Assembly (NCBI GenBank): GCA_017410365.1
Contig: JAFQQY010000014.1
Coordinates: 1 to 64,000 of the forward strand
Source: Prevotella sp.
GTDB lineage: Bacteria > Bacteroidota > Bacteroidia > Bacteroidales > Bacteroidaceae
Direction of reading: 5' to 3'
DNA: 64,000 nucleotides
Below, piece by piece: positions 23,154 through 33,167 of this stretch. A model generated the notes under the pieces. That model did not search any database. It saw nothing but the letters and a program-made list of their open reading frames with translations, and was not told the DNA's origin. Each line of letters opens with the position of its first letter. Position 1 is the first letter of the stretch. The translations under genes were made by a program, and so were the position numbers.

Positions 23154-24500
23154 ATGTTTAAAAGAGAAGTCCTAAGACAGTTGGAAAGCTGGAAAGCCGA
23201 TTCTTCACGTAAGCCATTGGTACTACGTGGACCACGTCAGGTTGGGAAGACAACTGTTGTCAATGAATTTGGCAAGTTGTTTGACAACTACTTGTATTAT
23301 AATTTAGAGCGCGAAGCAGACAGGAAAGTTCTTGAAATGCCGATACCATTGCACGGACTCATGGAAATTCTATTTGTGCGTAAAGGGAGCATACGTAAGG
23401 CAGGTACAACATTGTTGTTCATTGATGAAATACAAAATTCGCCAAAGGTTATATCTTTGTTGCGCTATTTTTATGAGGAACTCCCTGAGATTTATGTAAT
23501 AGCAGCCGGTTCGTTGTTAGAAAATTTGGTTGACGTGCAAACATCTTTCCCAGTTGGAAGAGTTGAATATATGGCAATGCATCCATGTTCGTTTAAGGAA
23601 TTTTTAGGTGCATTGGATAGAGAAGATTTGATTTTCTTCATAAATCATCCGGAGATGGCTTGCGCTTGTCATCAAGAATTGATGGCATTGTTCAATCAAT
23701 ATGCCATAGTAGGCGGAATGCCCGAGATTGTTCAGCATTATGCCAATCATCGAGACGTGTTGGCTATGGACAAGAAGTATGAGGCATTGCTGCAATCCTA
23801 TCGCGACGATGTTGAAAAATATGTGCGTGGAAAGAAATTGGCAGATGTGGTGCGATTTATACTTTCGTATGGTTGGGCAAATGCGGGACAGACAGTTACA
23901 TTAGGCCGATTTTCAGGTTCAGACTACAATGCACGTGAGGTTGGCGAGGCTTTTCGCTTGCTTAATAAGGCGATGATTTTAGAATTGGTATATCCCACAA
24001 CTACGCCCAATGTACCCATTATGCCGGAAATAAAGCGAATGCCCAAATTGATATGGTTTGATACGGGACTTGTAAATTATGCGGCAGGTGTGCGTAAGGA
24101 AGTTATTGGCTCAATGGATATAATGGATGCATGGCGTGGACATATTGCAGAACATGTAGTGGCGCAGGAGTTGTTATGCTTGAATGATAAGGTTGCGCAA
24201 GAACGTTTCTTCTGGATGAAAGGTAGTGGTGGCGGCAGTGCTGAGGTGGATTTTGTCTGGCAGGTTGACTCCGTGCTTGTGCCTATTGAAGTTAAGTCGG
24301 GAATTAATGCCCATTTACGTTCATTGCACTCATTTATCGAACTGTCGGTGTCCGATATTGCAGTTAGAGTATGGTCTGGTGAATATGGAGTAAATGAGTT
24401 GGTTACGCCACATAAGGGCAAACGATTCAAATTGATAAACCTGCCGTTCTATATGTTAGGAAATTTAGAACAGATAGTTAGGGATGTTAAAAGAAGTTAG
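23154..24500 (+). CDS. AAA-family ATPase with DUF4143 C-terminal domain
   Basis: P-loop ATPase of the common AAA_14/DUF4143 group. Walker A GPRQVGKT is at residues 26-33, Walker B LLFIDEIQ near 88-95, and the sensor-like AAGSLLE follows. The C-terminal DUF4143 region ends in a PD-(D/E)xK-like core (EVDFVWQVDSVLVPIEVKSG), which suggests nuclease ancestry. Its biological role is unknown; the group is sometimes linked to mobile elements or defence. ATG 23154 is used because it follows the -7 element by 27 bases, whereas the earlier in-frame codon lies inside the repeat array. At 448 residues the length is normal. Monocistronic. Confidence 0.82.
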   Translation: MFKREVLRQLESWKADSSRKPLVLRGPRQVGKTTVVNEFGKLFDNYLYYNLEREADRKVLEMPIPLHGLMEILFVRKGSIRKAGTTLLFIDEIQNSPKVISLLRYFYEELPEIYVIAAGSLLENLVDVQTSFPVGRVEYMAMHPCSFKEFLGALDREDLIFFINHPEMACACHQELMALFNQYAIVGGMPEIVQHYANHRDVLAMDKKYEALLQSYRDDVEKYVRGKKLADVVRFILSYGWANAGQTVTLGRFSGSDYNAREVGEAFRLLNKAMILELVYPTTTPNVPIMPEIKRMPKLIWFDTGLVNYAAGVRKEVIGSMDIMDAWRGHIAEHVVAQELLCLNDKVAQERFFWMKGSGGGSAEVDFVWQVDSVLVPIEVKSGINAHLRSLHSFIELSVSDIAVRVWSGEYGVNELVTPHKGKRFKLINLPFYMLGNLEQIVRDVKRS

Positions 24501-24529
24501 GAACGCTACCGTTTACGTCTTAATGTTCT

Positions 24530-24565
24530 AAAAAAGTAGAGACGTACCGTATGGCACGTCTCTAC
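24530..24565 (-). terminator. intrinsic terminator of trpB2
   Basis: 10-base perfect arms GTAGAGACGT/ACGTCTCTAC around a 10-base loop. On the minus strand the stem is followed by TTTTTT. It may also limit readthrough from the convergent ATPase gene. Confidence 0.8.
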
Positions 24566-24596
24566 TATGTAGTTTGTCTATATGTCAAAAGTAGAC

Positions 24597-25955
24597 TTAG
24601 AACTTTAACTGGCTAATATTCTTCTGAATCTCTTCGTCTGAAAGATTGTAGTTCTGTAAGTCGCCGTCAATGTATCGCTCGTATGACGGCATGTCAATCA
24701 AACCATGACCAGACAGACAGAAGAGGATTGTCTTCTGCTCGCCGCTTTCCTTGCACTTGTTAGCCTCGCGGATGGCAGCAGCAATGGCGTGGCAACTCTC
24801 TGGCGCAGGGATGATGCCTTCGGTACGAGCGAAAAGCATACCGGCATCGAACGATTCCAACTGAGGAATATCTACACCACGCATCATCTTGTCTTTCAGC
24901 AACTGACTGGCAATGGTTCCTGCTCCGTGATAGCGCAAGCCGCCGGCATGGATGTTGGCAGGTTTGAAGTTATGACCCAGAGTATACATTGGCAACAGAG
25001 GAGTGTATCCAGCCTCATCGCCGAAGTCATAGCGGAATACGCCACGGGTTAGCTTTGGACAACTGGCAGGCTCGGCAGCAATGAATTCTGTAGTCTTGCC
25101 TTCCAGGATGTTGTGGCGCATGAATGGGAATGCCAATCCGCCAAAGTTGGAGCCGCCACCGAAACATGCAATAACAACGTCTGGATATTCTCCTGCCATC
25201 TCCATCTGCTTCTCTGCTTCCAAACCGATAATGGTTTGGTGGAGCGTTACGTGACTAAGTACAGAACCAAGAGTGTACTTACAGTTAGGTGTCATGGTAG
25301 CTAGTTCGACAGCCTCGGAGATTGCGGTGCCGAGTGAACCGGGATGGTTGGGCTGAGCAGTTAGAATGTCCTTTCCGGCACGTGTCGACATTGAAGGCGA
25401 ACCCGTTACGGCTGCGCCGAATGTGCGCATGATGGCACTGCGGTAAGGTTTCTGTTGCATGGTAATCTTGACCTGATATACAGCAGCCTCAAGTCCAAAT
25501 ACCTTAGCAGCGTATGATAGGGCAGCTCCCCATTGGCCAGCACCCGTTTCTGTGGTCACGTTGGTTGTACCTTCCTGCTTGCAATAGTAGCACTGCGGGA
25601 GGGCTGAGTTAACCTTATGGCTGCCAAGAGGAGTGGCACTCTCGTTCTTGAAATATATGTGAGCAGGAGTACCAAGTGCCTCTTCCAGTCCGTAGGCACG
25701 CACGAGTGGTGTGCTTCGGTAGTTGCGGTATTTCTCCTGCACCTCTTCTGGTATGTCTATCCATGCATCGGTTATGTTAAGTTCCTGCTTGCAGCATTCT
25801 GTTGCAAAAATCCTGCTAAGCTCCTCGATTGTAGCCGGCTGCATGGTCTTCGGGTTCATTGGCATAAGCGGTTTGTTGAGCATATCCGCCTGTATGTTAT
25901 ACCATTGTGTTGGTATTTGGTTCTCCTGAAGTATGAATTTCTTTTGCTTTGCCAT
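24597..25955 (-). CDS. trpB: tryptophan synthase beta chain, TrpB2 type
   Basis: PLP enzyme joining indole and serine to make tryptophan, or a related beta-replacement. The PLP lysine is Lys114 in PLGSHKVN; the phosphate-binding loop is CFGGGSNFGG. The N-terminal extension (MLNKPLMPMNPKTMQPAT), the length of 452 residues and the ending QLKF mark the TrpB2 family, not the canonical TrpB that pairs with TrpA. No trpA or other trp gene is adjacent, consistent with TrpB2 acting alone as an indole salvage enzyme; that role is inferred. Upstream on the minus strand is a TAAATTTG -7 element. Confidence 0.9.
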   Translation of the reverse strand: MAKQKKFILQENQIPTQWYNIQADMLNKPLMPMNPKTMQPATIEELSRIFATECCKQELNITDAWIDIPEEVQEKYRNYRSTPLVRAYGLEEALGTPAHIYFKNESATPLGSHKVNSALPQCYYCKQEGTTNVTTETGAGQWGAALSYAAKVFGLEAAVYQVKITMQQKPYRSAIMRTFGAAVTGSPSMSTRAGKDILTAQPNHPGSLGTAISEAVELATMTPNCKYTLGSVLSHVTLHQTIIGLEAEKQMEMAGEYPDVVIACFGGGSNFGGLAFPFMRHNILEGKTTEFIAAEPASCPKLTRGVFRYDFGDEAGYTPLLPMYTLGHNFKPANIHAGGLRYHGAGTIASQLLKDKMMRGVDIPQLESFDAGMLFARTEGIIPAPESCHAIAAAIREANKCKESGEQKTILFCLSGHGLIDMPSYERYIDGDLQNYNLSDEEIQKNISQLKF

Positions 25956-26050
25956 GTTGTTATGTTGTTGTGTTGTTATATTGTTGCAATTGAAGTTGCA
26001 AATTTAGTGATAATAATTGACAATCGCCTTTAATTTAAAAGAAAAAATGG

Positions 26051-26058
26051 TACTTTTG
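26051..26058 (+). promoter_or_regulatory. -7 element of the symporter gene
   Basis: TACTTTTG ends only 4 bases before the ATG, so the mRNA must be leaderless or start at about the initiation codon. No TTTG -33 was seen. Confidence 0.4.
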
Positions 26059-26062
26059 CATC

Positions 26063-27505
26063 ATGTTTGTTGTTTTTACGATACTTATCTACTTTTTGCT
26101 GCTCTTTGTGTTGAGCCAGATAACAGGTAGAAAGTCAGGCAATACAGCCTTTTTCAGTGGCGAACATCGCTCGCCATGGTATGTAGTGGCTATAGGAATG
26201 GTGGGTGCTTCCATCTCAGGCATAACCTTTGTGTCTGTGCCAGGCATGGTCATGGCTTATGATATGACCTATCTGCAGGCATGCATGGGATTTGTTGTTG
26301 GATACTTAGTAGTTGCATTTGTATTGCTTCCGCTATACTACCGCAATAATCTGATATCGATATATGGCTGGCTGAAAGACAGGTTGGGCAATCGCTCCTA
26401 TAAGACGGCGTCGGCATTTTTTCTATTGTCAAAGATGTGCGGTGCGTCGTTACGCTTTTATGTTGTCTGCCTTATACTTCAGAGGTTTGTGCTCGACGAG
26501 ATAGGCGTGCCGTTTAGTGTGTCGGTAGTAGGTATGGTGCTGCTGATATGGCTCTACACAAGACGTGGAGGCGTGAAGACGCTGGTCTGGACCGATTGTT
26601 TTCAGACGATATGCATGTTGGGTGCGCTTCTGCTAGTGATTTGGCAGACGGTGGATGCGCTGGGGCTGACAATCCAGGAGGCAGCAGAAACTGTGGCAAA
26701 TCATCCGAATAGCCGTGTTTTTGTGCTTGATGATTGGATTTCGACCCAGAACTTCTGGAAACAGTTTGTAAGTGGTATATTCATAGTGATTGTGATGACA
26801 GGGCTGGATCAGGATATGATGCAGAAAAATCTTACATGCAAGACATTGCGTGATGCTCAGAAGGATATGTGCAGTTATGGCTGTGCCTTTGTCCCGGTTA
26901 ATTTGTTGTTCCTGTCGCTTGGCGTGCTGTTGGTCATGCTAACGGTGCAACAAGGCAAGGAACTGCCTACTGATGGTGACAGCCTATTGCCGATGTTTGC
27001 AGCATCTGGAGATTTGGGGCCAGCTGTAGTTATAATGTTTACTATTGGCATAATAGCAGCGTCATTCAGTAGTGCAGATTCTGCCATAACATCGATGACG
27101 ACAGTGTGTTGTGTGGATATATTTGAAAAGATTGACAACGAGGATGTTAGGCATAAAGCACATATAGGCGTGTGCGCACTTTTTGCTGTTTTCATTTTGC
27201 TATTTGAAGCGGTGCATTCTGCAAGTGTTATAGATGCTGTATATATATTGTGCTCGTATACATACGGTCCGCTGCTGGGAATCTTTGCCTTCGGAATAAT
27301 AACTAACCGCAAGGTAAACGATAAATGCGTGCCCTATATAGCATGTGTCGCTCCATTAGTTTGCCTCTTTGCTGACAAAACAACGATGTTGTTGTTTGAT
27401 TATAATTTTGGCTATGAACTTCTGATGTTGAACGGTTTGCTGGTGTTTGTGGCAATGCTGCTTTGCTCAAGTAGGGTGGGGCATGAAAAACGGCAACCGA
27501 CTTAA
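26063..27505 (+). CDS. sodium:solute symporter family transporter
   Basis: Inner-membrane secondary transporter of the SSS family (LeuT fold) with about 13 membrane helices. It begins FVVFTILIYFLLLFVLSQ and contains the early family block WYVVAIGMVGASISGITFVS-like (TM1-TM2), the TM5 region, and the FSSADSAITSMTTV block that lines the sodium site (Ser/Thr residues). At 480 residues it is the normal length. The substrate cannot be read from sequence. The 3' end runs through the terminator of the convergent tmRNA gene, so the stop codon lies in the terminator loop region. Confidence 0.88.
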   Translation: MFVVFTILIYFLLLFVLSQITGRKSGNTAFFSGEHRSPWYVVAIGMVGASISGITFVSVPGMVMAYDMTYLQACMGFVVGYLVVAFVLLPLYYRNNLISIYGWLKDRLGNRSYKTASAFFLLSKMCGASLRFYVVCLILQRFVLDEIGVPFSVSVVGMVLLIWLYTRRGGVKTLVWTDCFQTICMLGALLLVIWQTVDALGLTIQEAAETVANHPNSRVFVLDDWISTQNFWKQFVSGIFIVIVMTGLDQDMMQKNLTCKTLRDAQKDMCSYGCAFVPVNLLFLSLGVLLVMLTVQQGKELPTDGDSLLPMFAASGDLGPAVVIMFTIGIIAASFSSADSAITSMTTVCCVDIFEKIDNEDVRHKAHIGVCALFAVFILLFEAVHSASVIDAVYILCSYTYGPLLGIFAFGIITNRKVNDKCVPYIACVAPLVCLFADKTTMLLFDYNFGYELLMLNGLLVFVAMLLCSSRVGHEKRQPT

Positions 27506-27517
27506 TGCCGATTGCCG
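27486..27517 (-). terminator. intrinsic terminator of tmRNA, inside the symporter 3' end
   Basis: On the minus strand CGGCAATCGGC pairs with GTCGGTTGCCG around a 5-base loop, followed by TTTTT. The stem-loop spans the last codons and stop of the convergent symporter gene, so the same bases code for protein and end the tmRNA. Confidence 0.85.
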
Positions 27518-27525
27518 ATGTAATG

Positions 27526-27922
27526 TGGAGCTGGAGGGAGTCGAACCCTCGTCCGCACAAGGAAACCATACGCTTTCTACACGCTTATTCCAGCCTTTGA
27601 TTTTCGAGCAACAGCAAGACCTGGACCACCAACTGATGCCTTATCCTCTAAATTTCACTGTCACATCGAGGCCTATGACAGCTATTTCCGATTTGCCTGC
27701 ACCGCTTTGCCAAGAAGATTCGGAACAACATCCCTTGAGCGATGTCTCGTTCTCCCGCCTTGCAGGAGAATTAAGCTAACAATCTACTATGCTTCGATTA
27801 AGCAGCGAGAGCGTACTTATTTTCGCCAATTAATTTTTCGACCGAATGGATTATGGAGCCTACAGCCGTCGCTCCGCGTGCTTACGTACCATTTCGTCTC
27901 GCCGTCAAATCCAGTCAACCCC
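27526..27922 (-). ncRNA. ssrA: tmRNA (transfer-messenger RNA)
   Basis: Rescues stalled ribosomes and tags their products. The 5' end GGGGTTG pairs with CAGCTCC at the 3' end to form the acceptor stem, and the T arm is GAGGG-TTCGACT-CCCTC. The CCA end is not fully encoded (ACA follows the stem). The tag reading frame at 27828-27799 reads GENKYALAA then TAA, resuming on GGC. The GACGAAATGG... and pseudoknot-like GC stems lie in between, as expected for a one-piece bacterial tmRNA of about 397 nt. Its own terminator follows. It is divergent from the capsule cluster. Confidence 0.93.
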
Positions 27923-28008
27923 ATGATATATAAGCTTTGTTTCCTCTTATCTTTTGCAAAGATAATGCTTTTTACTGATTATTGGCACGTAAATTTAATA
28001 AAAATGTG

Positions 28009-28016
28009 TATCTTTG
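28009..28016 (+). promoter_or_regulatory. -7 element of the polysaccharide cluster
   Basis: TATCTTTG, with a TTG at 27982-27984 as a loose -33, 80 bases before the first export gene. No UpxY/UpxZ-type regulator gene or invertible promoter repeats were found next to it. Confidence 0.5.
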
Positions 28017-28095
28017 CAATAATTTTGCTTAAATGCAGTTTAATTTAATAGGATTTAATAACTAAAAAGATATTATTGTCGACATTTATATTATT

Positions 28096-30600
28096 ATGAG
28101 AAAATATGTATTATTGTTCTTGCTATTCTTGCTGCCCATCGGAGCAGTAATGGCACAGTCTATGTCTGACCAACAGATTATTTCGTTTGTCATAGATGAG
28201 CAGGAAAAAGGCACCTCTCAGCAGCAGATAGTATCGCAGTTGATGAAAAGAGGTGTGTCAATAGACCAACTGAAAAGAGTCAAGCAAAAATATGAGCGTC
28301 AAATGGGGCAAGGCGGACTCGGAGTGAAAGATATAACTTCAGAGGGAAGCAAAGATCGTCTGCGCAAGAATAATTCAAAGAAAGCGGAAGAAAATGTATC
28401 TCAGTATCGTAAGAAAGATGGAAATCGTCAGAAGACATATACATACGATGAGGAGGATGAGGAATTTCTGGAAATGCAGGACGAACTGAACTCATTTATA
28501 CCAGACTCTACTGCAATGCTGGAACAATTATTGGAAAAAGAAAAGAAAGAGAAGAACAAGCGTAAGGTTTTTGGCCGAGATATTTTCAATAATGAAGAAC
28601 TGTCATTTGAACCTAATATGAACATCGCAACACCAAGCGATTATAGACTAGGTGCAGGAGATGCTGTGTTCGTTGATATTTGGGGTGCATCGAATAATAG
28701 TTTTGAGAGTACCGTTTCTCCTGATGGTACAATACAAATAGAAGGTTTCGGACCAGTTAGCGTTAGTGGAATGACAGTGGAAGAGGCTAATAGAAAACTG
28801 CGTAGAGAACTTGGAGCTCGTTATCAAAATTCTAATATTCGACTTACTGTTGGGCAAACAAAGACAATCATGGTAAATGTTATGGGTGAGGTAAAGGCAC
28901 CAGGAACATACACCTTGTCTGCATTTGCAAGTGTATTCCATGCATTGTATATGGCTGGTGGCATAAGCGATATAGGAACACTACGTAATATAAAGGTGTA
29001 TAGAAAAAATAAACTTGTAACAACGGTCGATGTTTATGATTATATACTCAACGGCAAATTGAGTGGCAACGTGAAACTGTCGGATAATGACGTGATTGTT
29101 GTTGGACCATACGATTGTTTGGTAAACATAACAGGTAAGGTTAAGCGCCCGATGTTCTATGAAATGAAGAAGGATGAAAGTGTGAATACTCTGTTGCAAT
29201 ATGCAGGAGGGTTTACAGGCGATGCTTATAAGAAGTCAATCCGAGTAGTAAGAAAAGCAGGGACTCAGTATTCTGTATATAATGTCGGAGAATTTGAAAT
29301 GAACTCTTTCCGTCTTAGTGATGAGGATTCGCTTAGTGTTGATTCTATACTAAAGCGCTATTCAAATATGGTTGAAATAAAAGGTGCAGTGTTCCGTCCT
29401 GGAATGTATCAAGTAGGCGGTAATGTTAGTACTGTTCGACAGTTAATAGAAATTGCAGAAGGTGTTACAGAACAAGCGTTCACAGCGCGTGGCGTGATGC
29501 ATAGAATGAAAGCAGATCGTACTCTTGAAGTTTTGGCAGTTGATGTGGCTGGAATATTAAACGGAACTGTGGCAGATATTCCTCTAAGAAATGAAGATGT
29601 TCTTTATATTCCAAGTAAAAAGGAACTATTGGCCGAACAGATACTTACAATTCATGGTGAAGTTATTTACCCTGGTGTTTATCAATATGCAGACAACGAA
29701 ACTATAGAAGACTTTATTCTGCAGGCTGGTGGTTTAAAGGATGCAGCATCTGTAATGAAAGTTGATGTAGCGAGAAGAATCGTTAATCCATACGCAACTA
29801 GTGCAAATGACACAATAGCACAGACATTCTCTTTTAAAATTAAAGATGGTTTTGTGATAGATGGCCAACAAGGTTTCGTGTTGAAACCATACGATGAGGT
29901 TTATGTCCGTAAGAGTCCAGGCTATTCTGTCCAGCAGAATGTTAAGGTTGAAGGTGAAATCATGTTCAGTGGTACTTATACATTGTCTAAGAAAAACCAG
30001 CGCCTGAGCGAAATTATTGCGCAGGCAGGAGGCCTGATGCCAACAGCATATGCAAAGGGTGCTCGTTTGGAGCGTACCATAACACCAGAGGAACGTATGA
30101 GAATGGAAACGGTGTTGAAAATGGCACAGGCCCAGAGTGGTGAAAAAGATTCTGTGAATTTGAAAAAACTTGATTTGGGATATACATATTATGTAGGTAT
30201 AAATCTGGATAAGGCTCTAGAAGAACCTGGAAGTAACTATGACATCGTACTTAGAGAGGGTGACCGCATTATAATACCCGAATATTCAAATACAGTAAAG
30301 ATAAGTGGTGATGTGATGTATCCAAACACCGTTGCATATAGTAAAGGTAAAGGACATAAGTATTATGTAGACCAGGCTGGTGGATGGGGTAATCGTGCAA
30401 AGAAAAGTCGTACATACATTATTTATATGAACGGAACGGTTGCTAAGGCTAGTAGTAGCAACAAACCTGAGCCTGGATGTGAGATTATTGTTCCAAGTAA
30501 ACCAAAGTCAAGCAAGATGACGCCTGCTGAAATTATGACCATCGGTACAGGTACGGCATCTATAGCGACCATGATAGCAACGATTGCCAATATATTATAG
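28096..30600 (+). CDS. polysaccharide export outer-membrane protein, OPX/SLBB family
   Basis: Wza-related exporter of capsule or exopolysaccharide. Signal peptide 1-21 (AVMAQS). A charged, low-complexity stretch (about 75-165) leads to the Poly_export domain at about 175-255 (YRLGAGDAVFVDIWG, SPDGTIQIEGFGPV), followed by about six SLBB beta-grasp domains (for example VNVMGEVKAPGTYTLSA, VKISGDVMYPNTVAYSKG). The end is hydrophobic (TASIATMIATIANIL), perhaps a membrane anchor. At 834 residues it is the long Bacteroidetes type with many SLBB repeats, about twice E. coli Wza. First gene of the cluster; wzz follows after 23 bases. Confidence 0.9.
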   Translation: MRKYVLLFLLFLLPIGAVMAQSMSDQQIISFVIDEQEKGTSQQQIVSQLMKRGVSIDQLKRVKQKYERQMGQGGLGVKDITSEGSKDRLRKNNSKKAEENVSQYRKKDGNRQKTYTYDEEDEEFLEMQDELNSFIPDSTAMLEQLLEKEKKEKNKRKVFGRDIFNNEELSFEPNMNIATPSDYRLGAGDAVFVDIWGASNNSFESTVSPDGTIQIEGFGPVSVSGMTVEEANRKLRRELGARYQNSNIRLTVGQTKTIMVNVMGEVKAPGTYTLSAFASVFHALYMAGGISDIGTLRNIKVYRKNKLVTTVDVYDYILNGKLSGNVKLSDNDVIVVGPYDCLVNITGKVKRPMFYEMKKDESVNTLLQYAGGFTGDAYKKSIRVVRKAGTQYSVYNVGEFEMNSFRLSDEDSLSVDSILKRYSNMVEIKGAVFRPGMYQVGGNVSTVRQLIEIAEGVTEQAFTARGVMHRMKADRTLEVLAVDVAGILNGTVADIPLRNEDVLYIPSKKELLAEQILTIHGEVIYPGVYQYADNETIEDFILQAGGLKDAASVMKVDVARRIVNPYATSANDTIAQTFSFKIKDGFVIDGQQGFVLKPYDEVYVRKSPGYSVQQNVKVEGEIMFSGTYTLSKKNQRLSEIIAQAGGLMPTAYAKGARLERTITPEERMRMETVLKMAQAQSGEKDSVNLKKLDLGYTYYVGINLDKALEEPGSNYDIVLREGDRIIIPEYSNTVKISGDVMYPNTVAYSKGKGHKYYVDQAGGWGNRAKKSRTYIIYMNGTVAKASSSNKPEPGCEIIVPSKPKSSKMTPAEIMTIGTGTASIATMIATIANIL

Positions 30601-30623
30601 TATTATATAGAAAAATGTGATTT

Positions 30624-31694
30624 ATGAGCGACGAAATAAAAAAAGATACAATAGATTATGGTAAAATCGTAAGAACTCTTTGGGAAAAGAAGATTGTATT
30701 TTTAAAGGTTTTGCCTATAATCTTTGTAATATCATGTTTATGGATATTGCCACAACCGCGTTACTACAAATGTGACGTAATGTTAGCACCAGAAACATCT
30801 ACAGACGATGTTGCAGGAAGTCTCTCTTCTATGGCTTCAAGTTTCGGTATTAAATTTGGTTCTGCTAATAATGATGCTATATATCCAGAATTGTATCCAG
30901 ATTTGTTGTCTTCAAATGAATTTATGATAGGTGTATTGGAAACTCCTATTACAACAGTAGATAGCTCACTTACGACTGATTATTACACTTACTTGGTCAA
31001 ACATCAAAAACCAAATTGGCTAACTCAACCTTTTGTTGATGCGATGGAATGGTTAAAGCGTGTATTGTCAGATAAAGACAAATATGCAAATGCAGGTTCG
31101 CCAAAAGCATTGAATCCATTTAAACTGTCAGAGTTTGATTTCAATATTGTTGAAATAGCCAAAAAGAAGATATTGTGCTATGTAAATAAAAAGACAGAAG
31201 TTATAACTATAACTTTTACTGATCAAGATCCATATATTGCAGCCATAATGGCAAATTCTGTAAAACAACATTTGCAGAATTATATTATAGACTATCGAAC
31301 AAAAAAAGCACGCGTTGACGTAGAACATTATCAGGCGTTGTCGGATAGTGCTTATGCAGAATATGAGTTGGCAACAAAGCGGTATGATAAGTTCTGCGAT
31401 CAGAATTTAGACTTAGTGCTTCAATCTGCTATATCAAAGCGTGACAACTTGCAGAAAGACATGGAGCAGAAATTCAGCACTTATACTGCATCAAAGACAC
31501 AACTAGAAGTCATGAAGGCAAAACTACAAGAGAAAACACCCGCATTCACGACTTTAAAAAGCGCGACAGTGCCAATTAAGCCAGCAGGTCCCAAACGTAT
31601 GATTTTTGTAGCAGCCATGTTAATCTTGTCAACTGTAATAACTGCTTTTTGGTTGACAAGGAAAGAATGCATGAAAGTATTCTCTGCAAAATAG
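30624..31694 (+). CDS. Wzz-type chain length determinant
   Basis: Inner-membrane polysaccharide co-polymerase controlling chain length. A first membrane helix at about residues 29-46 is followed by the family block YYKCDVMLAPETSTDD, a long periplasmic coiled region (about 180-310), and the conserved VPIKPAGPKR-type segment before the second helix (about 328-347). There is no cytoplasmic kinase domain, so it is the Wzz form rather than a Wzc fusion, and no separate tyrosine kinase gene is visible in the window. Confidence 0.88.
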   Translation: MSDEIKKDTIDYGKIVRTLWEKKIVFLKVLPIIFVISCLWILPQPRYYKCDVMLAPETSTDDVAGSLSSMASSFGIKFGSANNDAIYPELYPDLLSSNEFMIGVLETPITTVDSSLTTDYYTYLVKHQKPNWLTQPFVDAMEWLKRVLSDKDKYANAGSPKALNPFKLSEFDFNIVEIAKKKILCYVNKKTEVITITFTDQDPYIAAIMANSVKQHLQNYIIDYRTKKARVDVEHYQALSDSAYAEYELATKRYDKFCDQNLDLVLQSAISKRDNLQKDMEQKFSTYTASKTQLEVMKAKLQEKTPAFTTLKSATVPIKPAGPKRMIFVAAMLILSTVITAFWLTRKECMKVFSAK

Positions 31695-31721
31695 TTTTGT
31701 TTGTTAGCATACAGTGGTGCA

Positions 31722-33167
31722 ATGGGAATAAAGCGTAATGTCGCATACAGTAGCATACTTACCGTTGGCAGTCATGTGTGTGCACTGCTAACTTATCCCT
31801 ATGTTTCAAGAACTCTTGGGGTGGCAGGAGTTGGAATATACGACTTTGTCGATAGCATTATAAACTACTTTATTTTGTTCTCCATGCTGGGAATATCAGC
31901 ATGTGGCATTCGAGAAATAGCGGCAAACAAAACTGAAAATAAAAAATTGTCGCAAGTCTTTTCAAGCATATTGTCATTCCACCTGCTTACAACAATGATT
32001 GCAATAGCAATTCTTGCTGTTGCAATGTTCACAATAGAGGAACTTTTCCAGTATCGCAGTCTGTTATGCATAGGTATATGTAAATTGTTGTTTAATGCCT
32101 TGATGGTAGAATGGTTTTTTACAGGAATGGAGAATTTCGCTTATATAGCGAAGCGTAATCTTTCGATAAAAGTGTTCTACGTAATATGTGTTTTTCTATT
32201 TATAAAAGATAAAGACGACTATGTTCTTTATTATATACTGACTACTTCAACTGTCGTTATCAATGCTATGGTCAATATAATATACAGTAGGAAGTTTGTA
32301 AAATTCTCTATTAAACAGTTTACATTAAAGCCATATTACAAGACAATTGTGTCTATCGGTATATACATGATTGTCACATCATTATACACATCGTTAAATA
32401 TTGCTTGGTTAGGAATTGCATGCAATACTATTCAAGTAGGATATTATTCGACCTCAACAAGACTATATACAATCATCATTGCCCTTTTCACAGCATTTAC
32501 GAATGTTATGTTTCCGAGAATGTCGTCTTTGCTCTCACAAGGTGCATCTAAGGAGTTTTGGGAAAAGATATCTTTGTCAGTCAATGTACTATTTTCTTTT
32601 GCATTCCCAACTCTTTGTTTATCTGCTATAATAGGTCCCACGCTTTTACATTTTCTCGTTGGCGACGGTTTTGAAGGCTCTTATCTGCCATTCCAGATAA
32701 TATCAGTGTTGATACTTATCATAGGTTATGAGCAGATATTGGTTTTGCAGATTCTTATGCCGATGAAACATGATAGTATTATATTGCGAAATTCATTTGT
32801 AGGTGCCACTTTAGCCATAATTTTAAATTTCTCTATTGTAGAAAATATGGGTGCTGTAGGAACTGCTATCGTATGGTTATCTTCTGAAGTATGTGTCTTC
32901 TTGTTGGCACTATGGTATCTTAATAGTCATTATGATTACAAATTACCTTCAAAAGAGATTCTTCGTTATATATTAGGATACCTTCCTCTTGCGGCTATAT
33001 TATATGCATGTAAGGCATTATTGCCATTGAATGATATATTTATACTCTTATTTGCAGGAACCATAACGCTGATATATACATACTATATTCAGTTGTATTT
33101 CTTGCGGTGCCCAGTGATAATACAAACAATTAATAGATTGCATGAATATGTCAAACAGCGCAAGTAG
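31722..33167 (+). CDS. oligosaccharide flippase, Wzx-like
   Basis: Polytopic membrane protein of the MOP/polysaccharide synthase family that flips lipid-linked repeat units across the inner membrane. It starts GIKRNVAYSSILTVGSHV and has SRTLGVAGVGIYDFVDS, the typical N-terminal block, then about 12-14 helices. ATG 31722 is preferred over a TTG 21 bases earlier. At 481 residues the length is normal. Its end overlaps the polymerase gene by 26 bases (20 if the second ATG is used). Confidence 0.88.
   Translation: MGIKRNVAYSSILTVGSHVCALLTYPYVSRTLGVAGVGIYDFVDSIINYFILFSMLGISACGIREIAANKTENKKLSQVFSSILSFHLLTTMIAIAILAVAMFTIEELFQYRSLLCIGICKLLFNALMVEWFFTGMENFAYIAKRNLSIKVFYVICVFLFIKDKDDYVLYYILTTSTVVINAMVNIIYSRKFVKFSIKQFTLKPYYKTIVSIGIYMIVTSLYTSLNIAWLGIACNTIQVGYYSTSTRLYTIIIALFTAFTNVMFPRMSSLLSQGASKEFWEKISLSVNVLFSFAFPTLCLSAIIGPTLLHFLVGDGFEGSYLPFQIISVLILIIGYEQILVLQILMPMKHDSIILRNSFVGATLAIILNFSIVENMGAVGTAIVWLSSEVCVFLLALWYLNSHYDYKLPSKEILRYILGYLPLAAILYACKALLPLNDIFILLFAGTITLIYTYYIQLYFLRCPVIIQTINRLHEYVKQRK

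Noticed and set aside
27526-27922. tRNA gene suggested by the T-arm sequence GGTTCGACTCCC
   Set aside because: No anticodon arm at the expected distance; the 5' half, the tag frame and the roughly 397-nt span identify tmRNA.
27923-28095. Invertible capsule promoter
   Set aside because: No inverted repeats flank the promoter in this gap and no recombinase gene is near.
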